A DNA stretch of 64,000 nt from Wurfbainia villosa (taxonomy: Eukaryota; Streptophyta; Magnoliopsida; Zingiberales; Zingiberaceae), in contig CM045988.1 in assembly GCA_025175895.1 (NCBI GenBank), positions 16,831,647 through 16,895,646 of the forward strand, read 5' to 3'. A model generated the notes under the pieces. That model was not told the DNA's origin, ran no database searches, and saw nothing but the letters and a program-made list of their open reading frames with translations. The translations under genes were made by a program, and so were the position numbers. Within the stretch, counting starts at the first letter, position 1, and the number at the start of each line of letters is the position of its first letter. Below are positions 45,039 to 57,323 of the stretch, in pieces.

Positions 45039-48000
45039 ATGACGTCTTTGAATTTGCGCATTATTTTGGATTCGAACAAACTGACTGGGCCTAACTTCTT
45101 GGACTGGCTTAGAAACCTGAGAATTGTTCTCAAGGCGGAAAAGCTTGCATATGTCCTTGAAGAGCCTCTTCCTGACCGTCCTAAGGACGATCGATGCAAC
45201 CTGCATCAAATGTTGGTCTATCAGAAACATGTGGCAGATTCTGAGCTGGCGAGTTGCATCATGCTAGCGGCGATGGTACCTGAGCTGCAAAAGCAGCATG
45301 AGCATATGGATGCTAATACTATGGTCTTCCATCTTCATGAGTTGTTCGATGAGCAAGCGAGATCCGAAAGGTTCGAGGTCTCTAGGCTCCTTCACTACGA
45401 AGATGCGTAGTGCGGTTTGTGCTAAAGATGAACGGGTACATCGAGCGGCTAGCTACCCTCGGTTTTGTGATGGATCATGAGTTAAGTATTGACTTAATTC
45501 TGCATTGTTTGCCCAAGAGCTTCTCGCAATTTGTGATGAACTATCGGATGAACAAATTGGAATCCACCATTCCCGAGCTCCTTAATATGCTGAAGACTGT
45601 GGAGCCTTCTGTAGAAGCATGAGGAGAAGGCGGTTTCATAGTAGTTGATTCTCAAAGAAAGGTTCTAAGAGGAAGGCAAAAGAATGTAAGAAAGGAAATA
45701 AAAAAAGGCAAAGAAGGCGGAACTACGCAAAGGGCACTTGCCATCACTGTGGCAAGGAAGGCCACCGCGAAGAAACTGCAAGATTTATCTTGAGTCCATG
45801 AAGAAGAAGAAGGCATCCGATGCCCCATCCTCTTCAGGTATCTTCGTTATTGATTGTCATTCTATTTCCTTAGACACTTGGGTATTGGATAATGGGTGTA
45901 GCTCACATATATGTAATGACATACAGGGGCTAAGGAATAGAAGAAGACTTGTCGAGGAGTCAAATTCATGAGTTGGCAATGGAGCAAAGGTTGTCACGCG
46001 GCCGCCATCGAACTTATTTGTCAAGCTCCCTAGTGGACTAGTCTTGAATCGACAATTGCTATTATGTTCCTTCTCTAATAAAGAACATTGTTTCTATTTC
46101 CGCTTAAATAGAAATGGTTTCCATTTAACGCTTAGTAACAATTGTTGTTATATAACTTTGAATGGCGTACTTTATGGAACCGAACTTTGAGTGATGGCAT
46201 TTATACGTTGGACGATCAAAGGACATTATCAATATCGAAGCGAGCAACACGCATGCTCGAAAGGATAAACACATAGAAACCTATATGTGGCATTGTCGTC
46301 TTGGCCATATAAGCAAGAAACGCATCTCCGAATTACACCGATGTGGAATTCTGGAATCGTTTGAATTGGATTCATACGATACATGCGAATCATGCTTAAA
46401 AGGCAAGATGACTAAGTTACCTCCTACTGGAAAAGGTGAACGAGTGGGAGAGTTACTAGGTCTAATACATACTGATGTATGTGGACCTATGTCAACTCAA
46501 GCATTAGGAGGCTATAGCTACTTCATTACCTTCACCGATGATCACTCACGGTTTGGGTATGTGTTCTTGATGAAACACAAGTCTGAAGCCTTTGAAAGGT
46601 TCAAAGAATTCAGAAATGAAGTAGAGAAACAACATGACAAAAGTATTAAAATACTTTGATCGGATCGAGGTGGTGAATACTTAAGTCAAGAGTTTCTTGA
46701 TTTTCTAAGAGACAATGGCATATTGTCTCAATGGACTCCGCCTATACACCACAAAGATAATGGTGTATCCGAGAGGCGAATCGACCTTGTTGGACATGGT
46801 CGTCAATGATGAATCATGCGACTCTTCCCAAGTCCTTTGGGGTTATGCACTCGCATAAATTGCTTACTTGTTAAATGTAATGCCTACCAAGGTAGTCTCA
46901 ACTACTCCATATGAGATATGGGCTAGTAAGAAACCTCATGTATCTTACTTGAAGATATGGGGTTGTCCTCGCTTATGTGAAGCTGGATCAGATCGCATAA
47001 ATTGATGCTAAGTCCGATAAATGTCTATTTATTGATACCCTAAGGAAACAAGGGGTTACCAATTCTATCATCCTGCGGAACAAAAAGGTGTTTCAAGGCA
47101 TCCGTGTTTCTAGAGAAAGAGTTTCTCTTGCAAGAAAACAGTGGGAGTGTCGCTGAGCTTGAGGAGGCTCGAGAGACTCAAATAGACATTGATGAGACTG
47201 CGGTGAGGCAACTCATAGTGATGAGCAATCGAATGGACCTATTGTAACACCACATCTTCGTAGATCTGGTAGAACACGCAATATTCCTGAGAGATATGGA
47301 TTTCTCGTAAGTGAATCGAATGACGTGTTACTCATTGATGATGAGGAGCCTACCAGTTATGAAGAAGTGCTGACAAGTTCAGAAAGGGATAAGTGGCTTG
47401 GTGCCATGAAGTCGGAAATGGATTCCATGTATGAAAACCAAGTTTGGAACTTGGTTGACCCACCTGAAGGGATAAAGCCTATAGGGTGCAAGTGGGTTTT
47501 CAAGAAGAAAACCGACATGGATGGTAATGTGATTACCTATAAGGCTAGATTGGTGGCGAAAGGATATCATCAAAAACAAGGTGTTGATTATGACGAAACC
47601 TATTACTTTGTAGCTATGCTTAAATCCATTCGGATGCTCTGGCCATAGCGGCTCATTATGATTATGAGATATGGCGATGGATGTAGCTTTCCTTAATGGA
47701 AACCCGCTCGAGGACGTGTATATGATACAACTGAGGTTTCACATCGTTGACAAAACCAAGACAATTGCGGCGATCCATTTATGGATTGAAGCAAGCATCT
47801 AGGAGCTGGAATATCCATTTTGATGAGACAATCAAAAAGTTTGATTTCTCACAAAATCCAGACGAACCTTGTGTGTACAAGAAGGTTAGTGGGAGTGCAG
47901 TCGTATTCCTAGTATTGTATGTCGATGACATATTACTTATAGGAAACGATGTGTCAATCTTCTGATCGATTAAGGTTTGGTTATCCAAGACATTCTCCAT

Positions 48001-48893
48001 GAAAGACTGGGAGAAGCAACCTACATCCTTGGGATTAAGATCTATAGAGATAGATCGAAACGGTTGCTTGGTCTTTCGCAGTCTACATATATAGACCGAG
48101 TGCTAAAGAGGTTTAGCATGTCGGAATCCAAGAAAGGTTATCTGCCCATTAGGCATGGGGAACACCTTCAAGTCTATGTGTCCGCCGCACGAAGAGAGGA
48201 TTTGCATGAGTAAGATTCCCTATGCATCCGCAATAGGATCTATCATGTATGCTATGTTATGTCACGAGGCCCGATGTATAAATGCGCTCACGAGTGTCAC
48301 GGCGAGATACCAATCCGATCGAGAATGGATTATTGGGCGGTATTAAGGCGATCCTTAAGTACTTGAGAAGAACTAAGGATGTGTTCCTAATATATGGAGA
48401 AGGGGACATGGTGATACGGGTATATGGATGCGGCTTCGAGACGGAACAAGGATGATTCGGTCTCGATCGATACGTGTTCACCTTGAATGGGGGCGCAGTG
48501 AGTTGGAAAAGTTCCAAACAAGAGACTGTAGCGGATTCTACCACTGAGGCAGAATATATTGCAGCTTCGGAAGCAGCAAAGGAAGCGGTTTGGATCAAGA
48601 AGTTCGTTCATGAACTTGGTGTGATTCCGGCCATTGTTGAAGCAATACCGGTCTACTGCGACAACAATGGAGCAATTGCACAGGCGAAAGAGCCAAGGTC
48701 TCATCAACGATCCAAACATGTGCTTCGCCGCTATCATCTTATCAGAGAGATCATCAGTAGGAACGAAATACAAATCGAGAAAATTCCCACTGAAAGGAAC
48801 TTAGCGGATCCTTTGACTAAAGCATTACCTCAAAGTAAGTTTGAGGGTCATGTTGGAGCTTATGGTATTGGATACCGTAGCGATTGGCATTAG
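45039..48893 (+). pseudogene. gag-pol of B2, heavily frameshifted
   Basis: The gag ATG at 45039 (MTSLNLRIILDSNKLTGPNF) is open to 45410, then frame changes carry gag to 45622. A knuckle CHHCGKEGHREE without its last cysteine in frame lies near 45740. Protease has DNGCSSHIC instead of DTG. The integrase finger and core are open at 46285-46659 (HTDVCGP). The next part is broken, with RSDRGGEY kept after a TGA. RT starts at 47325-47648, YVDD is at 47918-47929, and RNase H is open at 48474-48893 with EAEYIAASEA and YCDNNGA, ending at TAG 48893. Many one-base indels contrast with the nearly identical LTRs. It encodes no working polyprotein as read here. Confidence 0.85.
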
Positions 48894-48907
48894 GCCAAGT
48901 GGGAGTC

Positions 48908-51117
48908 TGTTAGTAATATATGAGAGATGTCCTAAGGCAATCGCCTTATGTATGAACCATTTATATGATAAATGAAGATTCACTATTTGAGTATACATGT
49001 TTTATGTATTTGATTGGATCTTAAACTCATTTACTGAATGTCCACGATACGATTTACAGCATGAGAGAATTTGTGATTGGATCACAACTAGTGAGTATCT
49101 CTACATGTGTAATTGTGATGTATCGGAATTATCCCTAGTCGATGAATTGATGGATTTGGACACCATCAATTCTGTCGAGACTAGCACGAGGTATACTCCT
49201 TGGTGTATCCAAGCAGCTGATTCTCACTGGCTGGAGACATTGTGATGTCCGGAGTTAATCGTGGATGCTAGTTATGGTAACTAGTTCATTGAGTGACCAG
49301 TAAGACTTCATATGGTTCTCTGCATATATAGATATGTCAATGAAGTTCTTACTGTGGCTTAAGTGCGATGTTCCTTTGACTTGCGGTATTCAAGTCATCT
49401 TGATCATGGAGACTTATGCTTTGACATCTTAAGCAAACATCTCCGAGGAGATGTGGACCCGGGATGATTGGGTATAAGTCGAAGTGATCGAAGGTGTTTG
49501 AATAGCCTATAAAGGATTCACCACTCCTTGCAAGGAGATGTATACCCATGGCCTCTCGTCGGATTGTTACTAAAGTCTTTGGCCAAAGCATTACATGTTT
49601 AGAGTAAAGTACTCTTCGATACATGTGGAGTAACTAGAATCCGTAGACGAGGAAATGATACTTGGGCTAGGTGTGACGTAGTCAGCCTAGTGGGGACTGA
49701 CACAATAGACCATGTCCTGAACCAAGTGGGTATAAGATGAGTGAAGGGAATGGGGCACAATTCATTCGAGCATCAAGGGTTTCAGAAATAGTTCTGGATC
49801 AACCGTTGATCTTTTCGGTTAATTGGGGATCATGATGTACTACTAGGTGCCACTCATGATCGTTCTATAATTAATGGTTAATTATAGATGGCCAACATAA
49901 ACCGAGAACCTATTTGGTCACACGCACAACGAGTGTAATCCAAAGGATTTAAAACGAGCTTGAGAATGGGATTCTCAGACCGAGAGAAACTATGTTTGGT
50001 TGGACCAAACATAAAGTGAGCATGAAATTGTTTCAGTCGCAATGGAAGCGTGGATGGGCCGTGTCTTATGAAGACATAATGGATGGACCAAAATGGTTTG
50101 GTTCTAATCCAATGGATGAGAATAAACCAAAGGGTTTGGTTTATATTAAACGAATGAACCAAAGGTTGGTTCGGTTCGTTTTAACTTAAAATAAACCATC
50201 ATGGTTTGGTTTATTTTAACTTATCTTAATGGAGTGGGTTAACGGGCTTTATGGATATGATCCATTAACCATTAAGAGAATTAGTTCTCTATAAAATAGG
50301 GCTTAAACCCTAATCCAAAACCCTAATCTATTTTTGGCCGCCCAACATAGAGTTGCCGCCCACCCCTTGTTGGTGAATTCGGCGCCCAACCCTAAGTGCC
50401 GCCGCCCAGCTTTTGTGCCGCCGTCCAAGTCCTTGCCGGCGACCAAGCTTCAGCCGGTGAACACTCCGGCGACCCTCCGGTGATCCCCTATAGGTTTGGC
50501 ATCAAGGTGAGGCTTTTCTTTCCTTGGTTGGCCGGCTCCTATATCCTCCACCAAGCTGTCCAGTTTTCTGGACAGCTTCTCCTCCTCTCGTCAGAGCGTC
50601 GTTTGGACGACGGTTAGTGCTCCGACAGCGGCTAACTTACCGGGGATTTGATCTCCGGTAATCCTCTGAGGTGGAGGACGAAGGATTCGTCAATTGGTTG
50701 ACGAATACTTCTCCGGAGAAGCGAGTTTTGAGGACTCGTTTTTGGATCCGAATTTGGATTCGGATCGTGATCATCTGTCGATCACGTTGTCTTCAACACG
50801 AGGCTAGTAACCCATACGAAGATGAAGCTCGTGACTTAGTGAAGTCATCCCGAGGAGCTCGGCGTGGATACGGATAGAGACGATTCTTACGAGGATCGTT
50901 CCGGTTGATGCCGTTCCCGCTACACGTCATACGAAAGGTATAACGTAGATAAATTTCTTTTATTGCAAATTTTAATTTACGGTTATGTCTACACTTGTTG
51001 TAATAGCATGCGTGTGTTGTAATAAATATAGATTTATTATTTTTAATTGCTTCCGTTGTGCTCATGTTTACGAAACATGATCGAACACACACACGCCGCG
51101 GTGCCGGAAACCCAACA
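48908..51117 (+). repeat. 3' LTR of B2 (2210 bp)
   Basis: Follows the purine tract CCAAGTGGGAGTC (48895-48907). It starts TGTTAGTAATATATGAG and ends GGTGCCGGAAACCCAACA. Its hairpin at 50553-50578 is perfect. Confidence 0.95.
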
Positions 51118-51324
51118 CATCTCATCTGCCTTGATCCATTTCTTATAACGTTCTTTCTCCTTTTCATCAGAGTCATCGGAGGGCTTAGGAGGACAGACCT
51201 TGAAGAGTACAAATTTGTACTCCTCCTCAGTTAAGACAATATCCAGATTTCTTTTCCAATCAATGTAGTATGGTCCAGTAAGCTTATTTTCTTTTAAAAT
51301 CACAGCAAGTGGGTTGAAAGCCAT
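51118..51324 (-). pseudogene. 5' part of C's gag, separated by B2
   Basis: The ATG at 51324 gives MAFNPLAVILKENKLTGPYY and runs to WIKADEM at the B2 junction, about 69 codons. The continuation is at 41529 and below. It is the N-terminal capsid (UBN2/DUF4219-like) region. The frame is open, so the only break here is the insertion. Confidence 0.9.
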
Positions 51325-52370
51325 TTGAAAATCCTAAAAATCACAATGATCAAAATATTAGATTTCAAATATTATTGATTCCTCAAAACAATAAAATCCC
51401 GAAATCAACCAACACCTCAAATCACCGAGAATATCGCATGCCACGCTGTGTGGACGTATACGAATTCTACATTTGTAAGAGGAGGTTTTACCCATTAATT
51501 TTATTATCTTGTCAACCTTACTTTTTGACAAATAAATTTAATAGTTGGTTCCTCTTTGGCCCTACAAATAAAAGCAGTGACTCCGATGGGGAGGATACTT
51601 TTATTTGCATCTAAGTGTGCACCATTACACGATACTAAGGGAATTATTTCGGATTATGTGCCTTACCGCTGTAGAAGTACACATGCTCCTAGATAATTTC
51701 ATATAACCATTATTTGACCTAGTGACCCGTAAACAAACCCATCCGCAGGGAGGAAGGCACTCAGAGCCAACACACAAGTTTGTTGCATCACACGTCAAAT
51801 TGTAATGGAGGTCGCGGGAATTAATTAAAATGTCCCTCTCCCACTTAGTTAATTGAAAATGAGGAATTTTAAAACATACACAACATGCATATAAAACAAA
51901 TAAGCAATAAATATGGAAAAAACAGAATTTTTCCAACTATTATGGCATTGTCCTCCAATATGCATCCCGTCGTGTCGCCACCTCGTCCGCTCTATCTTTT
52001 CCCGTGCGCAAGTCACCAAAGAGATCCGAGCCGAGATGAAACTATTTTAATTTACATCCATCGATCTTATACTCCACGAAGGAGTGTACAAATAATCTAG
52101 ATCGAAAGTAAACTAAAATGAGCGGCTAAACAATGTCGTATTTAATTACAAAAATTAAATACTAATCTAGCCTCGTCAACCCCGAGGATTCAAATAATAA
52201 ATATTTACACACATCCAATCACATACACACATATGGCCATAATAGTCGGATCTTATGCCTGCAACCAAAGAGTTAAACTACGCATATCCTACTATTATCC
52301 ATCACATATAATATATGAATAAGTGCATAAAAATTAATCGAATCCTAAACACACAAAACCGGAAACCGTG
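51325..52370 (-). other. Untranslated leader of C
   Basis: About 1.05 kb between primer site and gag. AT-rich, no long frame, no striking repeat that I can see. Confidence 0.6.
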
Positions 52371-52382
52371 GCTCTGATACCA
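52371..52382 (-). promoter_or_regulatory. Primer-binding site of C
   Basis: TGGTATCAGAGC on the minus strand, a perfect initiator methionine tRNA complement beside the 5' LTR. Confidence 0.93.
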
Positions 52383-52384
52383 CT

Positions 52385-54487
52385 TTTAGGGAGTTGCTTC
52401 GGAGGCACATTGGCTCCCATGTCCCCGGATTAAAATTTTCACTAATGAAAGAATTAATCTGGATGGGATGAGTTTCCTTAGCACAACCTATTCGTCATCG
52501 TGCTAACAACGAGTGGTCGTTTGAACAAACTAGTTGTTCAAGCAACACAACTCTTCTAGTTGATTAGCCGCGGAAGAGACGACGGATGGATCGCCGGTTT
52601 TTGTTTTTGTCTTCGGGGTCCATGATTATACAATATATATACATACGCACACATGTATAATCAACACTAAAAGGAACATGCTCAGATCTGAAAATAAAGT
52701 TATAAAACTTTATACCTTACGATCTTCTACCGTATGTCCTATCCTTCTCGTGGACGACGTGTGAACGAAGATCCTCCACTAGTAGAAGCCTTCTAGATCG
52801 CGTTCTTCCCTTCCTTGTCCGCTGCGAACAAAGAGAAGAACCAACAAATACCTATCCTTTCTAGAACCGGCTTCCAAATTAGAGAATTTGATGCAACCGC
52901 CGACCAAGGAACAAGTGGATGAGGCGCCGGCCACCAATGGAAGGAGAACCGCCGGCCACTTTGGAGAGTATGGAGAAGTGAACGTCGGCCACCAATGGAA
53001 GGAGAACCGCCGGACAAGGAATAAGAGAGAGGCTTAGAGGATGGGCGCCGACCATGTCTTGATGGAGGAAGATGGGCGCCGGCAACAAGGAGAAGGAAGA
53101 TGGTTGCCGCCCAAGCTTTTGCTCCAAACCCTAGCCGCCTACTTTGAGAAGAGCCAAACCCTAACTCCAATTCAATTGTCCTTGCCGCCCAAGCTTAAGC
53201 CTTCTATTTATAGAATTGGGCTTAAGCCTCCTTTAATCTCCACTGTCGGATCTAGGGATTTAATCTCCACTATCGGATCTAGGGTTTTATCCCAACCGTC
53301 GGATCTAGGGTTTCATCCCAACCGTCGGATCTAGGATTTCATCCCAACCGTCGGATCTAGGGTTTCATCCCATCCATCGGATCTAGGGTTTTATCCTAAC
53401 CGTCGGATCTAGGGATTTAATCCCAACCGTCGATTCTAGGGTTTCATCCTAACCATCGGATCTAGGGATTTAATCTCAACCGTTGGTTCTAGGGTTTCAT
53501 CCTAACCATCGGATCTAGGGATTTAATCCCAACCGTTGGTTCTAGGTTTTGTTTTACATTCTTGGATCTAGACTTCACAAGGATTATATTAGGCTATGAT
53601 AGGGACCATAAGGAGGAGTTGGATCTTGGCCACCCGATGGATCGGAACCACACAAACTTGATCCATCAATGATTTTCCATTCCACTAGAGCATCATCATT
53701 GAACTACCTCACCAACCCCCATAAATTAATATGGGCTCCATATATTATTCGTACATTAATCTCCCCGTGTTTAAGATATTAAATGTTTGTCAATTAATTG
53801 ATTTACTGACCATCAATTAATTAACATCTAATTCCTCGAGTAGTACCACTCAACCTTATCATCATGTTGACTAAGTCAACCAGCTGGGTTTACATGATGA
53901 ACCTTATGAGCTCCTCAAGGGGACATCATCAACCTAATATATAGGACGCGATTTCCTCCTATAATCAATGACACACCATGTAAATAATATCATTTCCCAA
54001 CTTACCGGGCATATTGATTTAATCCATCTAAATCTCACCCTCTAGTAAATCAAAGAAATAAATACTAAGTACATGTGCCCGTTATTATATCGGGATTAAG
54101 AGCATGCACAACATAATATCCGAGGTCCGATTCAATTATGTAGTCAGTACTAAATTGAATCACCTCTATGTCGGTCCTTCTCAATACACCTAAGTGTACT
54201 AGTGTAACTTTATGTTCAAGACAAAACAATACCAAGCTACACTACAACCATGCCAATGGTTTGTCCAAAACCATCTTGGTCGTGAGCCTCTACTTATATT
54301 TTACAAGGGACTGATAACATGATTTTCTGTGCCACACCAAGCACCATGTTATCTACAATGTAAAATATTAGACAATATGAACACATATATAATAAATATA
54401 TAAAGTGCAAACAATGATCATGTGATTCTTATTCCAAAATAAAATGTTCATACAAAAAGAGCTAGGATTTCAGTATACATTCCAACA
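52385..54487 (-). repeat. 5' LTR of C (about 2103 bp)
   Basis: Aligned to 35696-37782. Its first bases read TTTAGGGAG where the other LTR has TGTAGGGAG, so the terminal TG has one change. It ends TACATTCCAACA, followed by AGCTT. It contains the same 12-unit array (about 53241-53546). Confidence 0.92.
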
Positions 54488-54492
54488 AGCTT

Positions 54493-55255
54493 AAGATCAA
54501 ATCCGAATCTAACGCAAGGTTGACCAGTTTCAAGTCATTAAAACTTAATCAAGATAAAATTGGAATCATCTCACACAATATATAAGGTGAACCAATTCTA
54601 AGACACTTAGAATGGGTGAGATAACTAAGGAACAATTTCAATTTATCCTATCAAAAATGTTATCTATTTTTCAAACTATCAAGCTTAAACGTTTACTTAT
54701 ACTCAGACAAAACTCTAAATATACAACCTTCTAGGTCAATGTTTATCGCCCGCTAACTCTTCTGTACCTTGTATATTTGATTAAGGGGGAGAGCAAACTA
54801 ACCCTAAGTGTTATATATTTTCAAAAGTTATTAGCGTATAAGTATTGTGGAACTCAAAGCTAATTTTATAAGTATTTTAAAAATCAAACCTAGTTTCCAA
54901 AAACTTACATTGTTGGTTCAGAGGGCTATACCTCCTCGAACCAAATTAAATCAAGACACATGCTTGGACTCATGTTAGATAATCTTTATGCATGCTACCT
55001 TTTCTATTAAAAAACTTCTACTTTTTATATAAAACCCCATGCCTTTTTTGATTCATGGCAAAAGGGGGAGAAGAGCATAAGTTAAGGGGGAGAACAAAAT
55101 TTAATTTTTTTTAAATTAAACTTTTGTTTTAAAACTCACCGAAGGTTAAGAAGGAGTTCACTACAAATGAGCGTAACATTTATCTTACTCATTTTCTACT
55201 TTATATTTTCCCTTAACTTTGTGTAAATTTGCCATAGGATCAAAAAGGGGGAGAT
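54493..55255 (+). other. Rest of D's noncoding 3' region with PPT-like tracts
   Basis: No frame of note. Purine tracts AAGGGGGAGA occur near 54783, 55066 and 55084, before the final PPT AAAAAGGGGGAGAT at 55242-55255. This mirrors the A elements. Confidence 0.7.
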
Positions 55256-56344
55256 TGTTGGTGCAGGGGCACCTAAGTCGAACCTGTATTTTGATTATGG
55301 AAAAAGACGCAAAGTTAAGGATATATCATTATCTCACGAGCTGAATTGAGTGTGCAGAAAAGTGCTAAAGCTGGAGCTAAAGGCTAACGACACCCGGAGG
55401 GAGCCGCGGTGGTCGGGCGACACTCGAGTGATTTCGGAGGAAGCCGAAGGAATCAAGTGGAAGGCCGGAAGCGAAAGCGACACAGTAACTATCGAGGTAA
55501 AGCTCGTGTGTGTGAGAGTAAGAGAGGTCATATCCTTCTTACTGGGATGATCTTAAGCGTAGATCCGACCAAAGACATCCTATAGATAGTCTACATGGTC
55601 CACCATCGAAATAATATTTTGTTAAGCTAATATTGCCCTACAGTATCACGATCACTTGAGGACTCGATCGCCGCCAATCACCGACTATTTGCGGTCGATT
55701 CAATCGAGCCGCCATCGTCGATGATGGCCATCAGTCGACTGATGGTCAAGGGTCAACCTCGAGGAGTCAAGCTCTATCACCATTTTTCAAGGAGTCTTGT
55801 GCCCAATTCCTATTGGTTGAAGACCCATTCGATGTGGGGCTCAAAGGCTATAAAAGGAGGGCTTGTCCTAGGGTTTTTCATCAATTCAAAAGCTTCCAAG
55901 TGCTTCCGATACGCTCCGACTCTCCGACATCCCTACGACGAAGCGCTGCTGAGACGATGACTAGAGCTTCAACCTCCAACCTTTGAAGTCGTCGGTAACG
56001 AAAGTTTAAATTGTATTTCAGTTTACTTATTTCGTAAAGCTTTCATTATAATGAGGAGATGGGGAGTGTCCCTCTACCTCGAGCTTTTATGATTTCGTGT
56101 ATCCATCTAACTCATACCTCCAACGAGGAGGAGTTCTTTAGTAGTTTGCCCTTCGTGCGTGGTCAAGGACCACTAGAGCCTTGGAGTAGTAGCCTTCGGC
56201 TACGAACCAAGTAAAATCCTTGTGTCTATTATCTCGTTTGTTTTGTTTTTATCTTCTGCTGTGTCTACTCGTGTTTTAATGAACGAAGTCGAACGAAAGA
56301 TTTTCTATCGCTATTCACCCCCCCTCTAGCAATCCGCTTCGATC

Positions 56345-56349
<5 letters not shown>
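55256..56349 (+). repeat. 3' LTR of D (1094 bp, full length)
   Basis: From TGTTGGTGCAGGGGCACC to GATCCAACA. The TATA box TATAAAA is at 55849-55855. An 18-bp perfect palindrome CCATCAGTCGACTGATGG lies at 55728-55745, about 100 bases upstream of the TATA box. Confidence 0.9.
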
Positions 56350-56376
<27 letters not shown>

Positions 56377-57323
56377 GGATGGTTGTGATTAGTATACATA
56401 TAGTTGCAGTCTATATGTATGCTTACTATGATATTGCATTTGTTTGTACTATGCTTACTGCATTTGTTTGTACATCGTCATACATGCTACTACATTTGCT
56501 ATATGATAGTGTGTGGGATACCTGTGTATGAGTTGGTCAGACTGTCATATACCTTTGATCAGTACCTTGAGATGATACAGGATAGACTCGGTTCATCGTT
56601 GAATTTGCCATAGGATGTTAGTATGGTGGTTTGTTGCTTATAGAGTTAGATTTACTCTACCATGTTGTATGTGTTGTATTATGTTACTTATACTCAGGTT
56701 GTATGAGTTGCATCGTTGTCGATCTTCAGATATGTCCGTACCTTATGTTGATATTGTTGATCAATTTAATTATACAGTTGTTATATCATGTTGTTGTATA
56801 ACTGTTATACCATTAGACAATATATTGTGGACTCGCATGTGATATATATAAATTATGCATGCACTTTTATTCTTATAACCGCTGAGTTTTATACTCACCA
56901 CCATAGACTTTGAGTTTTCTTATCACCAGGTAATAGGTACTCAACTTCGTGCTGGACTTGGAGCACCACTGGCTTATATCATCTCATCTCAACTTCGAGG
57001 GTCCGAGCTTTTGGGTTTATCGTAGCTGTTTCATTATGGATTTGGATTTATATGGTGGATGTGTGTTAGACATTGTTGGTGTACACACTTGTTTTGAGTT
57101 TTGTTGATGTTTTCTGTATGTTTTGGTGTTAGTCATACCGGTATGCATATTATGTAGGTTGTTATGTCGTTGTGTTTAGATTTCCGCTGTGCTTTGTTAT
57201 ATCTATATTTGTATATGTTATTGTGGTTGTGGCTGAAAGGCTTGTATTAACAGGATATGTTGCCACGTACAGGGGAGATGCTATCCATTTTCTTTTCGGC
57301 TGGGCATGCTCTCAGGGTGTGAC
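56350..57323 (+). other. Host DNA right of D, continuation of 31427-32785
   Basis: It starts with the TA microsatellite (56350-56375). The text GCTGAGTTTTATACTCACC (56881-56899) and the end GTACAGGGGAGATG...GGGTGTGAC resemble plant gypsy LTR 3' parts. Element E interrupts it at 57323. Frames of 65-80 codons here have no recognisable domains. Confidence 0.35.

Larger units (their letters stand above)
41530..51117 (+). mobile_element. Element B2: Ty1/copia retrotransposon inserted in the gag codons of C
   Basis: CATCT flanks both ends (41525-41529 and 51118-51122). Removing the element joins the C gag between WIKADEM and ARCYILA without change of frame. Total 9.6 kb. Its LTRs are about 98% alike by eye (roughly 40 differences in 2.2 kb), making it the youngest well-dated insertion here. 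Confidence 0.96.
35696..54487 (-). mobile_element. Element C: Ty1/copia retrotransposon interrupted by B2
   Basis: The LTRs (35696-37782 and 52385-54487) and the identical flanks AGCTT (35691-35695 and 54488-54492) define it. A perfect primer site and a nearly complete gag-pol lie between. B2 sits in its gag. Without B2 it is about 9.2 kb. Its LTRs are very similar, so the insertion is fairly recent, though older than B2. Confidence 0.93.
32786..56349 (+). mobile_element. Element D: gag-only Sirevirus-like LTR retrotransposon, hosting C and B2
   Basis: The 5' LTR (32786-33322), a perfect primer site, a gag-like gene (33807-35285), noncoding DNA, a PPT (55242-55255) and the 3' LTR (55256-56349) are in order once C (35696-54487) is removed. 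The rejoined element is about 4.8 kb. Its LTR start resembles A (TGTTGGTGCA) but the LTRs are otherwise different. No pol domain is present. The 5' LTR is 557 bp shorter than the 3' LTR. Confidence 0.87.
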
